Assembly: GCF_900188445.1 (NCBI RefSeq) | Contig: NZ_FZOR01000041.1 | Coordinates: forward strand, 18,683-82,682 | Source: Actinomadura meyerae | GTDB lineage: Bacteria; Actinomycetota; Actinomycetes; Streptosporangiales; Streptosporangiaceae | Length of the DNA: 64,000 bases | Reading direction: 5' to 3' | Part shown: piece after piece, positions 39,355 through 48,257 of the stretch | How positions within the stretch are numbered: position 1 is the first letter of the stretch | Layout: each line of letters starts with the position of its first letter | Notes under the pieces: generated by a model | Database searches by the model: none | What the model was told of the DNA's origin: nothing | What the model saw: only the letters and a program-made list of their open reading frames with translations | Position numbers and translations under genes: made by a program

Positions 39355-40640
39355 CCGACGACTTCACCGGTGACATCGACATCGTCCTGGACCTGCGCGG
39401 CTACAAGCCCGCGGTGACCGAGGCGAAGGATTTCGGCGCCCTCTGGGACCAGCTCGAACCCGCCCTCCTCGGCCGGGACCTGAGCGAGCGTCCCGCCTTC
39501 TACCTGGACACCCCGTCGGACGGGTCCGTGGGCATCCAGATCGCAAGGCTGCGGCCGGGCGGCGTCGGCCCGGTGCGACCCGAGACCCGGTTCAACGTCG
39601 TGGCGGTGCGGGAGCGGCCCCGGCTGCGGTACCGCTGCCGGGTCTGCGCGGGCCAGGGCACCGGCACCTACGGGCCGTTCGTGTGCCCGGAGTGCCGGCA
39701 GGCCGGGCAGGACGACCGGATCTGCGACGAGCACGTCGTGGTGCTGGCGGGGGCCCTGACGTCCACCTGCCCGGAGCACCGGCCCGGCTGCGCCCACCAG
39801 GGCTGCCCGGCACCGGCCACGTTCCGCTGCGCGGGGAACCGCTGCCGCAGCAGGACGGCGTGGTGCGACGCGCACCGGCGCGGCCACCCCCGCAACCCCG
39901 ACCTCGACTACTGCCCGTCCTGCTACGACGTCCACTTCCCCGTGTGCGAGGAGCCGTCCTGCCGGGGCGTCGGGACGGTCGCCTGCGAGTACGTGCTGGA
40001 GAAGGCGACGGGCCGCCAGTGCGGCCGCCGCTCGTGCACCCGCCACGCCCACCGCTGGCAGGTGTACGGGGGCGAGCGCGTCGGGCTCGGGCTGTGCCGC
40101 CAGCACCGCGCCCAGCACGGGATGACGGCCGACGACGTGCTCACCCAGATCGTGGTGGCGTCCGCCGTCCGCCGCCCCGCCATGCGGCCGCCGTCGCTGG
40201 CGGGCTTCGCGCACAACCTCCGCAACGCCGACCACCGCCGGCTCGCCGTGGACTACCCGGCCATCAACGCGCGCCTCGCCAAGCTGTACGCCGAGCTGAA
40301 GGGCACCAAGGTGCGGATGCGGGACGCCGACCGCCACCTCGCCGCCTGGAAGCGGCAGGTCGAGGCGGAGACCTCCGCGTCGGCCGAAGGGGAGCGCATC
40401 CTGGAGCGGCTGCGGATGCTCGTCCGGCAGTACGACCGGCGGTACGGGGAGCCGATCGCGGAGAGCCTGCGGCTCGTCCAGTACAAGGCCGCGACCGCGC
40501 AGCGCCCCGGCCTGCTGTTCGTGGACGTGGCCGAGGACCTGCGCGGCCTGTTCGCCGGGAAGGGGCGCAAGCACCTCATGGCCTACAGCGACCAGCTGGG
40601 GCTCCAGGTCAGGCTCGAAGGGGGAGGCGGACGCCGATGA
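39351..40640 (+). CDS. Cysteine-rich multi-zinc-finger protein
   Basis: 429 residues. After an N-terminal domain (residues 1-85, DIDIVLDLRGYKPAVTEAKD) about 25 cysteines and several histidines fall between residues 95 and 255: CRVCAGQGTG...CPEC (DnaJ-like), CDEHVVVL, CPEHRPGCAHQGC, CRSRTAWCDAH, CPSC, CEEPSCRG, CGRRSCTRHAH and CRQH. The C-terminal 160 residues are helical with a coiled-coil stretch (AKLYAELKGTKVRMRDADRH). At least five zinc sites are likely. No family is known to me. The start overlaps the previous stop (ATGA) and the stop overlaps the vWA start (ATGA). It may be a scaffold or nucleic-acid-binding subunit. Confidence 0.7.
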   Translation: MTDDFTGDIDIVLDLRGYKPAVTEAKDFGALWDQLEPALLGRDLSERPAFYLDTPSDGSVGIQIARLRPGGVGPVRPETRFNVVAVRERPRLRYRCRVCAGQGTGTYGPFVCPECRQAGQDDRICDEHVVVLAGALTSTCPEHRPGCAHQGCPAPATFRCAGNRCRSRTAWCDAHRRGHPRNPDLDYCPSCYDVHFPVCEEPSCRGVGTVACEYVLEKATGRQCGRRSCTRHAHRWQVYGGERVGLGLCRQHRAQHGMTADDVLTQIVVASAVRRPAMRPPSLAGFAHNLRNADHRRLAVDYPAINARLAKLYAELKGTKVRMRDADRHLAAWKRQVEAETSASAEGERILERLRMLVRQYDRRYGEPIAESLRLVQYKAATAQRPGLLFVDVAEDLRGLFAGKGRKHLMAYSDQLGLQVRLEGGGGRR

Positions 40641-42697
40641 GCCGCGCGTTGCTGGACTCCGGGTCGGGGCGGCTCGTCCTCGTGCCCGACGGCGGCCCGA
40701 TCGGTCTCGACATGGTCGGCGTCCCCATGTCGGTCGGCGCCGGCCACGCCCTGCTCACGGTCGAGAACGAGACGGTCGGCCGGGCGGCGGTCCGGCTGTC
40801 GCCGCTGCCGCAGGTCCCGGACGGGGTCCTCGCCGTGGGCCGGGGCCTGGCCGCGAACCTCGGCGTCGACGCGGGCCAGAAGCGCTGGCGGCTGGACGCG
40901 GCCCAGCCGGTCGACGCCGCCCGGCTGCGCGTCGAGCTGCTCACCGAGGACTCCATCGACGCGGTGGTGTCCGGCCTCGCCGCCGCCGGGCTGCCCGGCC
41001 GGGTGCTGTGGCACGGCACCGGGGACGAGAGCTACCTGTGGGTCGACGACGTCCCGTACCGGGTGCGGGCGATCGACACCGGCGGCCGCACCGACGTGGT
41101 CGCGCGCATCACCGAGCGCACCGAGGTGGAGCTGTTCGCGGCGGGCGTCCGCAGCGGCGTGGACATCGTCATCCTCGCCGACTGCAGCGGCTCGATGGGC
41201 GTGGACGACATCGAGCGGTACGGCGAGGGCGCGCCGCCCCCCGGTCGCTTCGCCGGACGGCTCCCCGGTCGCGCTCCCGCCGGACACGGCGGGCGGATCA
41301 GCCGCACGCAGGCGCTCCGCCAGGCCCTCTACGACCTGCTGGAGGTCCGGCTGAAGGTGAACGGGCGCGTCTCCCAGGTCGCGCTCGTCGACTTCACCGA
41401 GCGGACCTCCGCCCGGTTCCCCCGCGACGGCGGCATGGTCGAGCTGGACGGCTCGTCCCCGCCAGAGCTGATCAACGAGTTCCGGGCCGCGATCGCCGTC
41501 CTGTCGGCGCAGGACGGGCGGGGCACCGACATCGGCAACGCGCTGCACGAGGCCGCCAACCTGCTCTACTACAGTGGCCGCCCGGACAACGAGAAGCTCA
41601 TCGTGCTCGTCAGCGACGGCGCCCACTGGACGCCGCGCGGCGACCAGGGCACGGGCGAGGTCGTCCGGGCGTCGGAGGAGCCGGTCAGCCTGATGGCGCA
41701 CCTGCACGCCAACACCGGGATCAGGCTGCACGCGATCGGGATCAGCACGCCGGAGCTGTACCGGCACTGGACGATGGCCAACGGCTTCGCGTTCAACCCG
41801 GTGCTGAACCCGAACCACGACCTGCTGGAGCAGCTCGTGGCGGTCGGCGGCGGCGACCCCACGACGATCGGCGGCCTGGACGTCCTCGCCGCGTACTTCT
41901 CCGGGCTCGGCGCCGGCATCACCCGGACCGTCCGGCTCGACCGCGCGCCCGCGCGCCGCTCCGGCGGGCCGTTGCCCCAGGAGGCCGCCGCCGTCCTCGC
42001 GAAGCTCGGGCGGGGCACGGCGGACGGCGCCACCGCCGCGCGGGCCCGGCTCGCCGCGGACCTCGGCGAGCTGGTCGGGCGGTGCAACACCGAGGCGGCC
42101 CGGGTCTACGACAGGCCGCTGTTCGACTCCGCCAAGGCGAAGAAGACCATCCAGCGCGCCATCGAGAGCGGCGGCTCCGAGGAGCGCGACCTCATGTACT
42201 TCAGCCGCGACGTGCTCGCGTTCAAGCCGGTGACGCCGCCGCCGGGCACCCGGCAATCCCTGCTCGACCGGCACGACGACCTCGTCCGCTACCTCGACGG
42301 CATCCGCGCGGTCAGCGCGGGCGGCAACGTCGACTACCCGGCGCTGGACCGGCTGGTCGGCGCGGCCGTGCACGACCCCGGCAGGGCGATCGAGGCCGCG
42401 TCGGACCGCCTGCTCGGGCTGCTGCGCGGCTGGTACGAGGCGGCCGCGGCGCACGAGCCCGTCCGGCAGACCATGCCCGGTTCCGGCGCGCCGGACGCCG
42501 CCGCGCCGGACCGTGCCGTGCCGGACGCCGCCGGGGCGCGCTCGACCGGCGACGTGCTCGCGTCGTCGGGACCGGACGGCGGAGCGGCCCGGAGCGCCGA
42601 CCTCGACGGCCCGACGCTCGACGGCCCGACGGTCAGCGGGCCGGCGTCCCCGAGAGGCGGCTCGGCCGCCTCCGGCGGATTCCGGTTCCGGGACTGA
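40637..42697 (+). CDS. Cdc48-N-like domain fused to vWA domain
   Basis: 686 residues. Residues ~38-170 read like the double-barrel N-domain of Cdc48/p97: AAVRLSPLPQVPDGVLAVGRGLAANLGV, then VDDVPYRVRAIDTGGRTDVVARITERTEVELF. A vWA domain follows with an intact MIDAS, DCSGSMG (182-188), a threonine in GRGTDIGNAL and an aspartate in VLVSDGAHW. A helical C-terminal region (residues ~430-590) and a disordered tail with GPTLDGPTVSGP follow. vWA proteins are usual partners of MoxR- or Clp-type AAA+ ATPases; the only such ATPase in the window is at 23254-25230. The tail threonines could be kinase targets for the FHA proteins. Confidence 0.7.
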   Translation: MSRALLDSGSGRLVLVPDGGPIGLDMVGVPMSVGAGHALLTVENETVGRAAVRLSPLPQVPDGVLAVGRGLAANLGVDAGQKRWRLDAAQPVDAARLRVELLTEDSIDAVVSGLAAAGLPGRVLWHGTGDESYLWVDDVPYRVRAIDTGGRTDVVARITERTEVELFAAGVRSGVDIVILADCSGSMGVDDIERYGEGAPPPGRFAGRLPGRAPAGHGGRISRTQALRQALYDLLEVRLKVNGRVSQVALVDFTERTSARFPRDGGMVELDGSSPPELINEFRAAIAVLSAQDGRGTDIGNALHEAANLLYYSGRPDNEKLIVLVSDGAHWTPRGDQGTGEVVRASEEPVSLMAHLHANTGIRLHAIGISTPELYRHWTMANGFAFNPVLNPNHDLLEQLVAVGGGDPTTIGGLDVLAAYFSGLGAGITRTVRLDRAPARRSGGPLPQEAAAVLAKLGRGTADGATAARARLAADLGELVGRCNTEAARVYDRPLFDSAKAKKTIQRAIESGGSEERDLMYFSRDVLAFKPVTPPPGTRQSLLDRHDDLVRYLDGIRAVSAGGNVDYPALDRLVGAAVHDPGRAIEAASDRLLGLLRGWYEAAAAHEPVRQTMPGSGAPDAAAPDRAVPDAAGARSTGDVLASSGPDGGAARSADLDGPTLDGPTVSGPASPRGGSAASGGFRFRD

Positions 42698-42702
42698 CTG
42701 AC

Positions 42703-44505
42703 ATGTCCGACTGGTACTCCGGCCCCCGCCCGGGCTGGCGCGTCGGCCCGGACCACAGCCCGGACGAGTACACGCTGGTCGAGGCGGTCACCAGGGGCGG
42801 GGAGGGCGACGTGTGGCTCGCCCGCCGCATCCAGCCGGACGGTCGGCAGCGCGGCGGCGACTGGGCCATCAAGATGCTGCTCACCGACCACCCGGCCGTG
42901 ACCCGCAACGGCGACGACCCCGAGACGCTGCTGCGCAAGTGGAACGACCGCTGGTACAAGAGCCACCTGGACAGCAGTGACCTGCACACCATCCCCGGCA
43001 TCGTCGTCCCGGCGCAGACCTTCGGCGGCCCGGCGCCGCACCCGCCCGGTGAGGCGCGGGACGGGGAGCGCGGCCTCTACATGGCCACACCCTGGATCGA
43101 GGGGACCGACCTGCGCAGGTGGCGGGAGGCCGCCGCGCCCCGCGACCTGCCGAACGTCGTCACCGAGGTGTGCCGGATCGTGGACGCCCTGCACGACCTC
43201 GGCCGCGTCCATGGCGACATCTCGCCCGGCAACATCATGGTCGGCCCGGACGGGCGAGTCTCGCTCATCGACTTCACGTTCATGCGGTTCACCGAGCTGT
43301 CCCGGACCACGGCCGCGATCACACCGGGCTTCGGCGCCCCGGAGGCCGCCGACGAGTCCACCGTGCGCACCGACGCCTACGCGGTCGGCGCGGTCGTCTA
43401 CCACCTGCTGACCGGGCAGAAGGTCCCGACCGCGCCGTCCGGGCTGCCGGCACGCGACGCGGCGCGGGCGGCCGAGCGGGTCCTCGGCCGCCAGGGGTGG
43501 TCGCGCGAGGTCGCGGACCTCGTCACGGAGGCGCTGTCACCGGACCCGTTCCGGCGCCCGGTGCCGCTGCGCCCCTGGGCGCACCGCCTCACCGCGCTGC
43601 TCGACGCCGAGGCCGGCCGGGTGACGTGCGTGGACGTGGTGAGCGACGTCCGGGACGAGCGGATCACGGTGACGGGGTCGCTGCTCGGCCTGGCCGCGTC
43701 GGGCCCCTGGCGGCCCCCGCCGGACGGCCCGCGCGCCGCCGCGCACACCGCCGCCGAACTCGACGGAACGGGACGCCTCGTCGTGTTCGCCGTCGACCCG
43801 CAGGACGGCCTGTGGGCGGCCGTGGACGGACGCTGGCACCGGGTCACGGACCGTCCGGTGCGGGGGCGGCCGGCGGTCGCGCGGGCGAGCGACGGCGGCG
43901 TGGTCTGCGTCGTGCTCGGCCCCGACCAGGTCCTGGCCCATGACCTCGCGGCGGGCGAGACCGGCTTCCGCGAGCGGGTCTTGAAGGAGGGCCTGCGGCC
44001 CGACAGCGCGGTGGGCCCCGTGATCACCCGCCCGGACGGCCCGCTCGTCGCCCTCTACCGGGAGGGCCCGGAGCTGTTCACCATCACCGACGGGCTGGTC
44101 GAACCCGTCCTCGCCGAGTTCCGGCCGGAGGCGGCGGCGCTCGGCATCAGCCGCTGGGGCGACCTGGAGGTCCTGGCGGTGGACGGCTCCACCGGCGAGC
44201 TCGTCGCCGTCGAGCAGCTCTCCGGCGGATGGGCGCCGCCCATGCCGATACCGTGCCCGGTGCCCGTCGGCAACATCGCCGTCCTCGACCACCGGGAGGG
44301 CCGCACCATCGCCGTCGCGGGCCCGCGAGGCGTGTGGGTGATGACCACCGGCGGGCCGTGGGAGCCGCTGGACGACACCCGTCCCGCCGAGCGCGTCGTG
44401 CTCCGGCCGACGCGGAGCTGGCGGATGCAGCTCGCCGCGCTCGCCGGCGGCCGGGCGTCCTGCTGGGCCGAGGACCACACGAAGCGGTGGGTCCCGCAGG
44501 ACTGA
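42703..44505 (+). CDS. Ser/Thr protein kinase with C-terminal propeller-like region
   Basis: 600 residues. The kinase domain (about 20-300) has TRGGEGDVWLA glycine loop, WAIK lysine K57, HGDISPGN with D172 (HGD in place of HRD) and IDFTFMRF where the DFG glycine is Thr (D190 kept). APEAADESTVRTDAYAVG marks the activation/F-helix region. The C-terminal half has repeated strand pairs (GRLVVFAVDPQDGLWAAVDG, GPVITRPDGPLVALYREG, GDLEVLAVDGSTGELVAVEQ), suggesting a beta-propeller sensor or scaffold. No membrane helix, so it is cytoplasmic. It is the last gene of the NYN-FHA/vWA operon, 5 bp after the vWA stop, and the likely writer for the FHA domain encoded at its head. Confidence 0.8.
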   Translation: MSDWYSGPRPGWRVGPDHSPDEYTLVEAVTRGGEGDVWLARRIQPDGRQRGGDWAIKMLLTDHPAVTRNGDDPETLLRKWNDRWYKSHLDSSDLHTIPGIVVPAQTFGGPAPHPPGEARDGERGLYMATPWIEGTDLRRWREAAAPRDLPNVVTEVCRIVDALHDLGRVHGDISPGNIMVGPDGRVSLIDFTFMRFTELSRTTAAITPGFGAPEAADESTVRTDAYAVGAVVYHLLTGQKVPTAPSGLPARDAARAAERVLGRQGWSREVADLVTEALSPDPFRRPVPLRPWAHRLTALLDAEAGRVTCVDVVSDVRDERITVTGSLLGLAASGPWRPPPDGPRAAAHTAAELDGTGRLVVFAVDPQDGLWAAVDGRWHRVTDRPVRGRPAVARASDGGVVCVVLGPDQVLAHDLAAGETGFRERVLKEGLRPDSAVGPVITRPDGPLVALYREGPELFTITDGLVEPVLAEFRPEAAALGISRWGDLEVLAVDGSTGELVAVEQLSGGWAPPMPIPCPVPVGNIAVLDHREGRTIAVAGPRGVWVMTTGGPWEPLDDTRPAERVVLRPTRSWRMQLAALAGGRASCWAEDHTKRWVPQD

Positions 44506-44508
44506 CCG

Positions 44509-44531
44509 CCGCCGGGACAGACCACCGGCGG
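44509..44531. terminator. Convergent terminator hairpin
   Basis: CCGCCGG (44509-44515) and CCGGCGG (44525-44531) are perfect arms around a 9-nt loop, between the convergent stops of the kinase gene and the sugar permease gene. It could serve both strands. Confidence 0.45.
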
Positions 44532-44542
44532 GCGCGGGACGG

Positions 44543-45610
44543 TCAGGTGGCGGCGGTCCGGGTGCGGCGCCGGGCGCCGATGAGGCGCTGCAGGGCGATG
44601 AAGCCGAACAGCAGGACGCCGATGGCGATGCGCGTCCACCACGAGCTGAGCGTGCCCTCGAAGCTGAGGATGGTCTTGATGACGCCGAGGACGAGGACGC
44701 CGAGCACGCTGCCGACGAGGTAGCCGGACCCGCCGGTGAGGACGGTCCCGCCGATGACGACGGCGGCGATCGCGTCCAGCTCCATGCCGATCGCGTGGGT
44801 CGGGTCGCCGGACAGGGTGTAGAGCGCGAACAGCACCCCGCCGAGCGCGGAGCAGAACCCGCTGATCGCGTACACCTGGATCTTCGTCCGGCCGACCGGC
44901 AGCCCCATCAGCATCGCCGACTGCTCGTTGCCGCCGACGGCGTAGACGTTGCGGCCCGTCCGCGTCCATTGCAGGACGACCGCGCCGATGGCGAACACGA
45001 CCAGCGCGGTGAGCGCGCCGTAGGAGATGTGGTCACCGCCCGGCAGGTGCAGGGAGTTCAGCGCGAGGGTGTCGAAGAACCCGTTGTCGATGGAGATCTG
45101 GTTCTCGCTGAGCGTCAGGCACAGGCCGCGCGCCAGGAACATCCCGGCGAGCGTCGCGATGAACGGCTGCACCTGGAACACGTGGATCATGTAGCCCATC
45201 GCGGTGCCGAACAGCGTCCCGAACGCGAGCACCAGCGGGATGACGACCGGCGCGGGCAGGTGCAGCTTCATCGTGCCGATCGCGCACAGCATCCCCGACA
45301 GCGCCACCATGGAGCCCACCGACAGGTCGATGCCGCCGGTCAGGATCACGAACGTCATGCCGACCGCGACGACGATGAGGAACCCGTTGTCGATGAACAG
45401 GTCGAGGAACACCTGCGTCGTGCCGAAGTTCGGGTAGCGGATCGCCCCCGCCGCGAACGCCGCGAGGAACAGCCCGAGCGTCACCAGCACGGGAACGTGC
45501 CTGCGCCGCGGCACGAGACTCCGCCCCCGCGAGGCCACAGAGATAACGGCATTCACACCTGTCTCCTGCGGGGGGACGACCCCCCGCTCCCCCCGCTTCG
45601 CTTCGCTCAC
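44543..45610 (-). CDS. yjfF: Sugar ABC transporter permease (YjfF type)
   Basis: 355 residues from GTG 45610, which overlaps the previous stop (GTGA). A cytoplasmic N-terminus of about 40 residues is followed by eight to ten membrane helices with the BPD_transp_2 landmarks VAVGMTFVILTGGIDLSVGSM, FQVQPFIATLAGMFLARGL, RNVYAVGGNEQSAMLMGLPV and IAAVVIGGTVLTGGSGYLVGS. With the adjacent YtfT-type permease it would form the heterodimeric channel of a galactofuranose/ribose-type importer. Gene order ytfQ-ytfR-ytfT-yjfF is as in E. coli. Confidence 0.85.
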   Translation of the reverse strand: MSEAKRGERGVVPPQETGVNAVISVASRGRSLVPRRRHVPVLVTLGLFLAAFAAGAIRYPNFGTTQVFLDLFIDNGFLIVVAVGMTFVILTGGIDLSVGSMVALSGMLCAIGTMKLHLPAPVVIPLVLAFGTLFGTAMGYMIHVFQVQPFIATLAGMFLARGLCLTLSENQISIDNGFFDTLALNSLHLPGGDHISYGALTALVVFAIGAVVLQWTRTGRNVYAVGGNEQSAMLMGLPVGRTKIQVYAISGFCSALGGVLFALYTLSGDPTHAIGMELDAIAAVVIGGTVLTGGSGYLVGSVLGVLVLGVIKTILSFEGTLSSWWTRIAIGVLLFGFIALQRLIGARRRTRTAAT

Positions 45611-46656
45611 GCTGTGACCTCCTGCTTAGGCGTAACGGCCTTCGAAGAAACGGGCCTTCGGCGGCGGGCGAACTTGGCGCGGAAGGCGGGCGACTGGAGG
45701 AGGCACACGATCGTGACGACGACCGCCTCGAAGACGAGCGTGGTGCGCGGCGGGATGCCCGCGGTGTAGATCGTGGTGTCGAGAGTCTGGATGATCAGCG
45801 CACCGACGACCGTCCCGGCGAGCGAGAACCGGCCGCCGGTGAGGGCGGTGCCGCCGAGGACGACGGCGAGGATCGCGTCCAGCTCGATCCACAGCCCGGC
45901 GTGGTTGCCGTCCGCCGACAGCGTGTTGGAGCTGATCATCAGCCCGGCGATCCCCGCGCACAGCCCGCAGAACGCGTACGCCAGGACGATCAGCCCGGCG
46001 GCGCGGATGCCGACCAGCCGGGACGCCTCGGCGTTCCCGCCGACCGACTCCAGCAGCATGCCGAGCGCGGTCCGCCGGGTCAGCAGGACGGTCGCGGCGA
46101 GCGCGATCGCCACCAGGATGATCGCGAACGGCAGCCCGAGCCAGTAGCCGCCGCCGATCATCTTGTAGTCCTGGTCGTTGATCGTGATGATCTGGCCGCC
46201 GGTGATGAGCTGGGCGACGCCGCGTCCCGCGACCATCAGGATGAGCGTGGCGATGATCGGCTGGATGCCGAGGCGGGTGACCAGCAGCCCGTTCCACGCC
46301 CCGAGCAGCAGCGACGCGATCACGGCGGCGCCGATCGACACGGTCAGGCCGTGCCCCTCGCTGATCAGGTAGCAGGCCAGCGCGCCGGAGATGGCGACGG
46401 TCGCGCCCACCGACAGGTCGACGCCGCCGGTCGCGATGACGACCGTCATGCCGAGTGAGACGAGGATCAGCGGCGCGCCGAACAGCAGGATGTCGATGAG
46501 GCTCCCGTACAGGTGGCCCTGCCGGACGTGGATCGCCAGGAACCCGTGCGTGAAGACGACGTTCCCGAGCAGCAGGACGACCAGCACGGTCACCGGCCAG
46601 AACAGCGTGCTCCGGGTGAGTGCGGCGAGCCGTGAGAGGGATTGCGCCCGGTTCAT
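45607..46656 (-). CDS. ytfT: Sugar ABC transporter permease (YtfT type)
   Basis: 349 residues with about nine membrane helices. Family landmarks are LVSLGMTVVIATGGVDLSVGATVAISG, LGIQPIIATLILMVAGRGVAQLITGGQ, SVGGNAEASRLVGIRAA and LDAILAVVLGGTALTGGRFSLAGT. It overlaps the ATPase gene by 4 bp and the second permease gene by 4 bp, so the three are translated as a block. Substrate by synteny is galactofuranose or another pentose/hexose; not proved by sequence. Confidence 0.85.
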   Translation of the reverse strand: MNRAQSLSRLAALTRSTLFWPVTVLVVLLLGNVVFTHGFLAIHVRQGHLYGSLIDILLFGAPLILVSLGMTVVIATGGVDLSVGATVAISGALACYLISEGHGLTVSIGAAVIASLLLGAWNGLLVTRLGIQPIIATLILMVAGRGVAQLITGGQIITINDQDYKMIGGGYWLGLPFAIILVAIALAATVLLTRRTALGMLLESVGGNAEASRLVGIRAAGLIVLAYAFCGLCAGIAGLMISSNTLSADGNHAGLWIELDAILAVVLGGTALTGGRFSLAGTVVGALIIQTLDTTIYTAGIPPRTTLVFEAVVVTIVCLLQSPAFRAKFARRRRPVSSKAVTPKQEVTA

Positions 46657-48167
46657 TCCTCCGCGTCTCCGTTCGCGATGGTCTGCAGGATCCGCTCCGT
46701 GGTCAGCGACCCGTCGTTGCGGAGTTCGGCGACGAGCCGGCGGTCGCGCAGCACCTCGACCTTGTGCGAGATGCGCAGGACCTCCTCCAGCTCGGCGGAG
46801 ATGAAGACGACGCCCATGCCGTCGCGGGCCAGCGACACCACCAGCCGCTGGATCTCGATCTTGGCGCCGATGTCGATGCCGCGGGTCGGCTCGTCCAGGA
46901 TGAGCAGCTTCGGCCGGGTGATGAGCCAGCGGGCGAGCAGCACCTTCTGCTGGTTGCCGCCGGACAGGTTCCGCACCGGTGTGTCCGGGTCGGGCGGCTG
47001 GATGCGCAGCGCCTTGACGTACTCGTCCACCAGCTCGTCGCGGCGGCGCCGGCTCAGCGGGCGGAGCCAGCCGCGCGCGGCCTGCAGCGCGAGGACGATG
47101 TTCTCCGCGACGCTGAGGTCCATGACCAGGCCGTCGGCCTTGCGGTCCTCGGGGCAGTACGCCACGCCCCGGTCGATCGCGGCGCGCGGCGTGCGGATCG
47201 AGACGGGGCCGTCGGCCGTCCGGATCCGGCCGCTGTCGGCGTGGTCCGCGCCGAAGATCAGCCGGGCGAGCTCGGAGCGGCCGGAGCCGAGCAGGCCCGC
47301 GAACCCGACGACCTCCCCCGCGCGCAGGTCGAGGTCGGCGGGGGCGATGGCGCCGGTGCGGCCGACGCCTTCGAGCGCGAGCAGCCGCTCCCCCTCGGGC
47401 GCGTCGAGCGAGGACTCGTCGAGTTCCTCCAGCGACGCGAGCTCCTGCCCGGTCATCTTCGCGACCAGCTCGAACCGGCTCAGCTCACCGATCGGGTACT
47501 CGCCGACGAGGCGGCCGTTGCGCAGCACCGTCACCCGGTCGCAGACCTCGTAGATCTGCTCCAGGAAGTGGGAGACGAACAGGATCGCGACGCCGTCGTC
47601 CTTCAGCCGGCGCATGACGTCGAACAGCCGGGCGACCTCGCCGCGGTCGAGGCTGGAGGTCGGCTCGTCCAGGATCAGCACCTTCGCCCGCAGGTCCACC
47701 GCCCGGACGATCGCGACGAGCTGCTGCACGGCGAGCGAGTACGAGCCGAGCTGCGCGGTGACGTCGAGGTCGAGGTCGAGCCGGGCCAGCAGTTCGGCGG
47801 CGCGGCGGTTGATCGCGGCCCAGTCGATGCGGCCGGACCGGCGGCGCGGCTGCCGGCCGATGAAGACGTTCTCGGCGACCGACAGGTTCGGGCAGAGGTT
47901 GACCTCCTGGTACACGGTGCTGATGCCGAGGCGCTGGGCGTGCAGCGGGCCCTGGACGAGGACGCCCTGCCCGTCGATCGCCACGGTCCCGGCGTCGGCC
48001 GTGTAGACGCCGGTCAGCACCTTGATGAGGGTGGACTTGCCGGCGCCGTTCTCCCCCATCAGCGCGTGCACCTCGCCGGGGAACAGCCGGAACGCCACGT
48101 CGTCGAGGGCCTGGACGCCGGGGAACCCCTTGGAGATGCCCGTCATCTCCAGGACGGGATCGGTCAT
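46653..48167 (-). CDS. ytfR: Sugar ABC transporter ATP-binding protein (YtfR type)
   Basis: 504 residues with GGAGGAGG before the ATG. Two ABC cassettes are fused, as in RbsA/XylG/YtfR. The first has Walker A GENGAGKST and Walker B VLILDEPTSSLD. The second has a degenerate Walker A region GLLGSGRSEL, the signature LSGGNQQKVLLARWL and Walker B LLILDEPTRGID. This asymmetry is normal for the sugar subfamily. It energises uptake through the two permeases encoded next. Confidence 0.9.
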   Translation of the reverse strand: MTDPVLEMTGISKGFPGVQALDDVAFRLFPGEVHALMGENGAGKSTLIKVLTGVYTADAGTVAIDGQGVLVQGPLHAQRLGISTVYQEVNLCPNLSVAENVFIGRQPRRRSGRIDWAAINRRAAELLARLDLDLDVTAQLGSYSLAVQQLVAIVRAVDLRAKVLILDEPTSSLDRGEVARLFDVMRRLKDDGVAILFVSHFLEQIYEVCDRVTVLRNGRLVGEYPIGELSRFELVAKMTGQELASLEELDESSLDAPEGERLLALEGVGRTGAIAPADLDLRAGEVVGFAGLLGSGRSELARLIFGADHADSGRIRTADGPVSIRTPRAAIDRGVAYCPEDRKADGLVMDLSVAENIVLALQAARGWLRPLSRRRRDELVDEYVKALRIQPPDPDTPVRNLSGGNQQKVLLARWLITRPKLLILDEPTRGIDIGAKIEIQRLVVSLARDGMGVVFISAELEEVLRISHKVEVLRDRRLVAELRNDGSLTTERILQTIANGDAEE

Positions 48168-48257
48168 GGCCGCCTCCTCCTCCGCTCGCGCGCGTCGGTG
48201 GCCCGCCGGGGCCGGACGGGCGGAGACGGCCCCGGCGGAACTCGTGATGGACCGGGC

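Noticed and set aside
23254..44505. MoxR/vWA ternary system in its classical form
   Set aside because: The ATPase is ClpB-D2-like rather than MoxR-like, and the vWA gene is in a different operon; kept only as a hypothesis of partnership.
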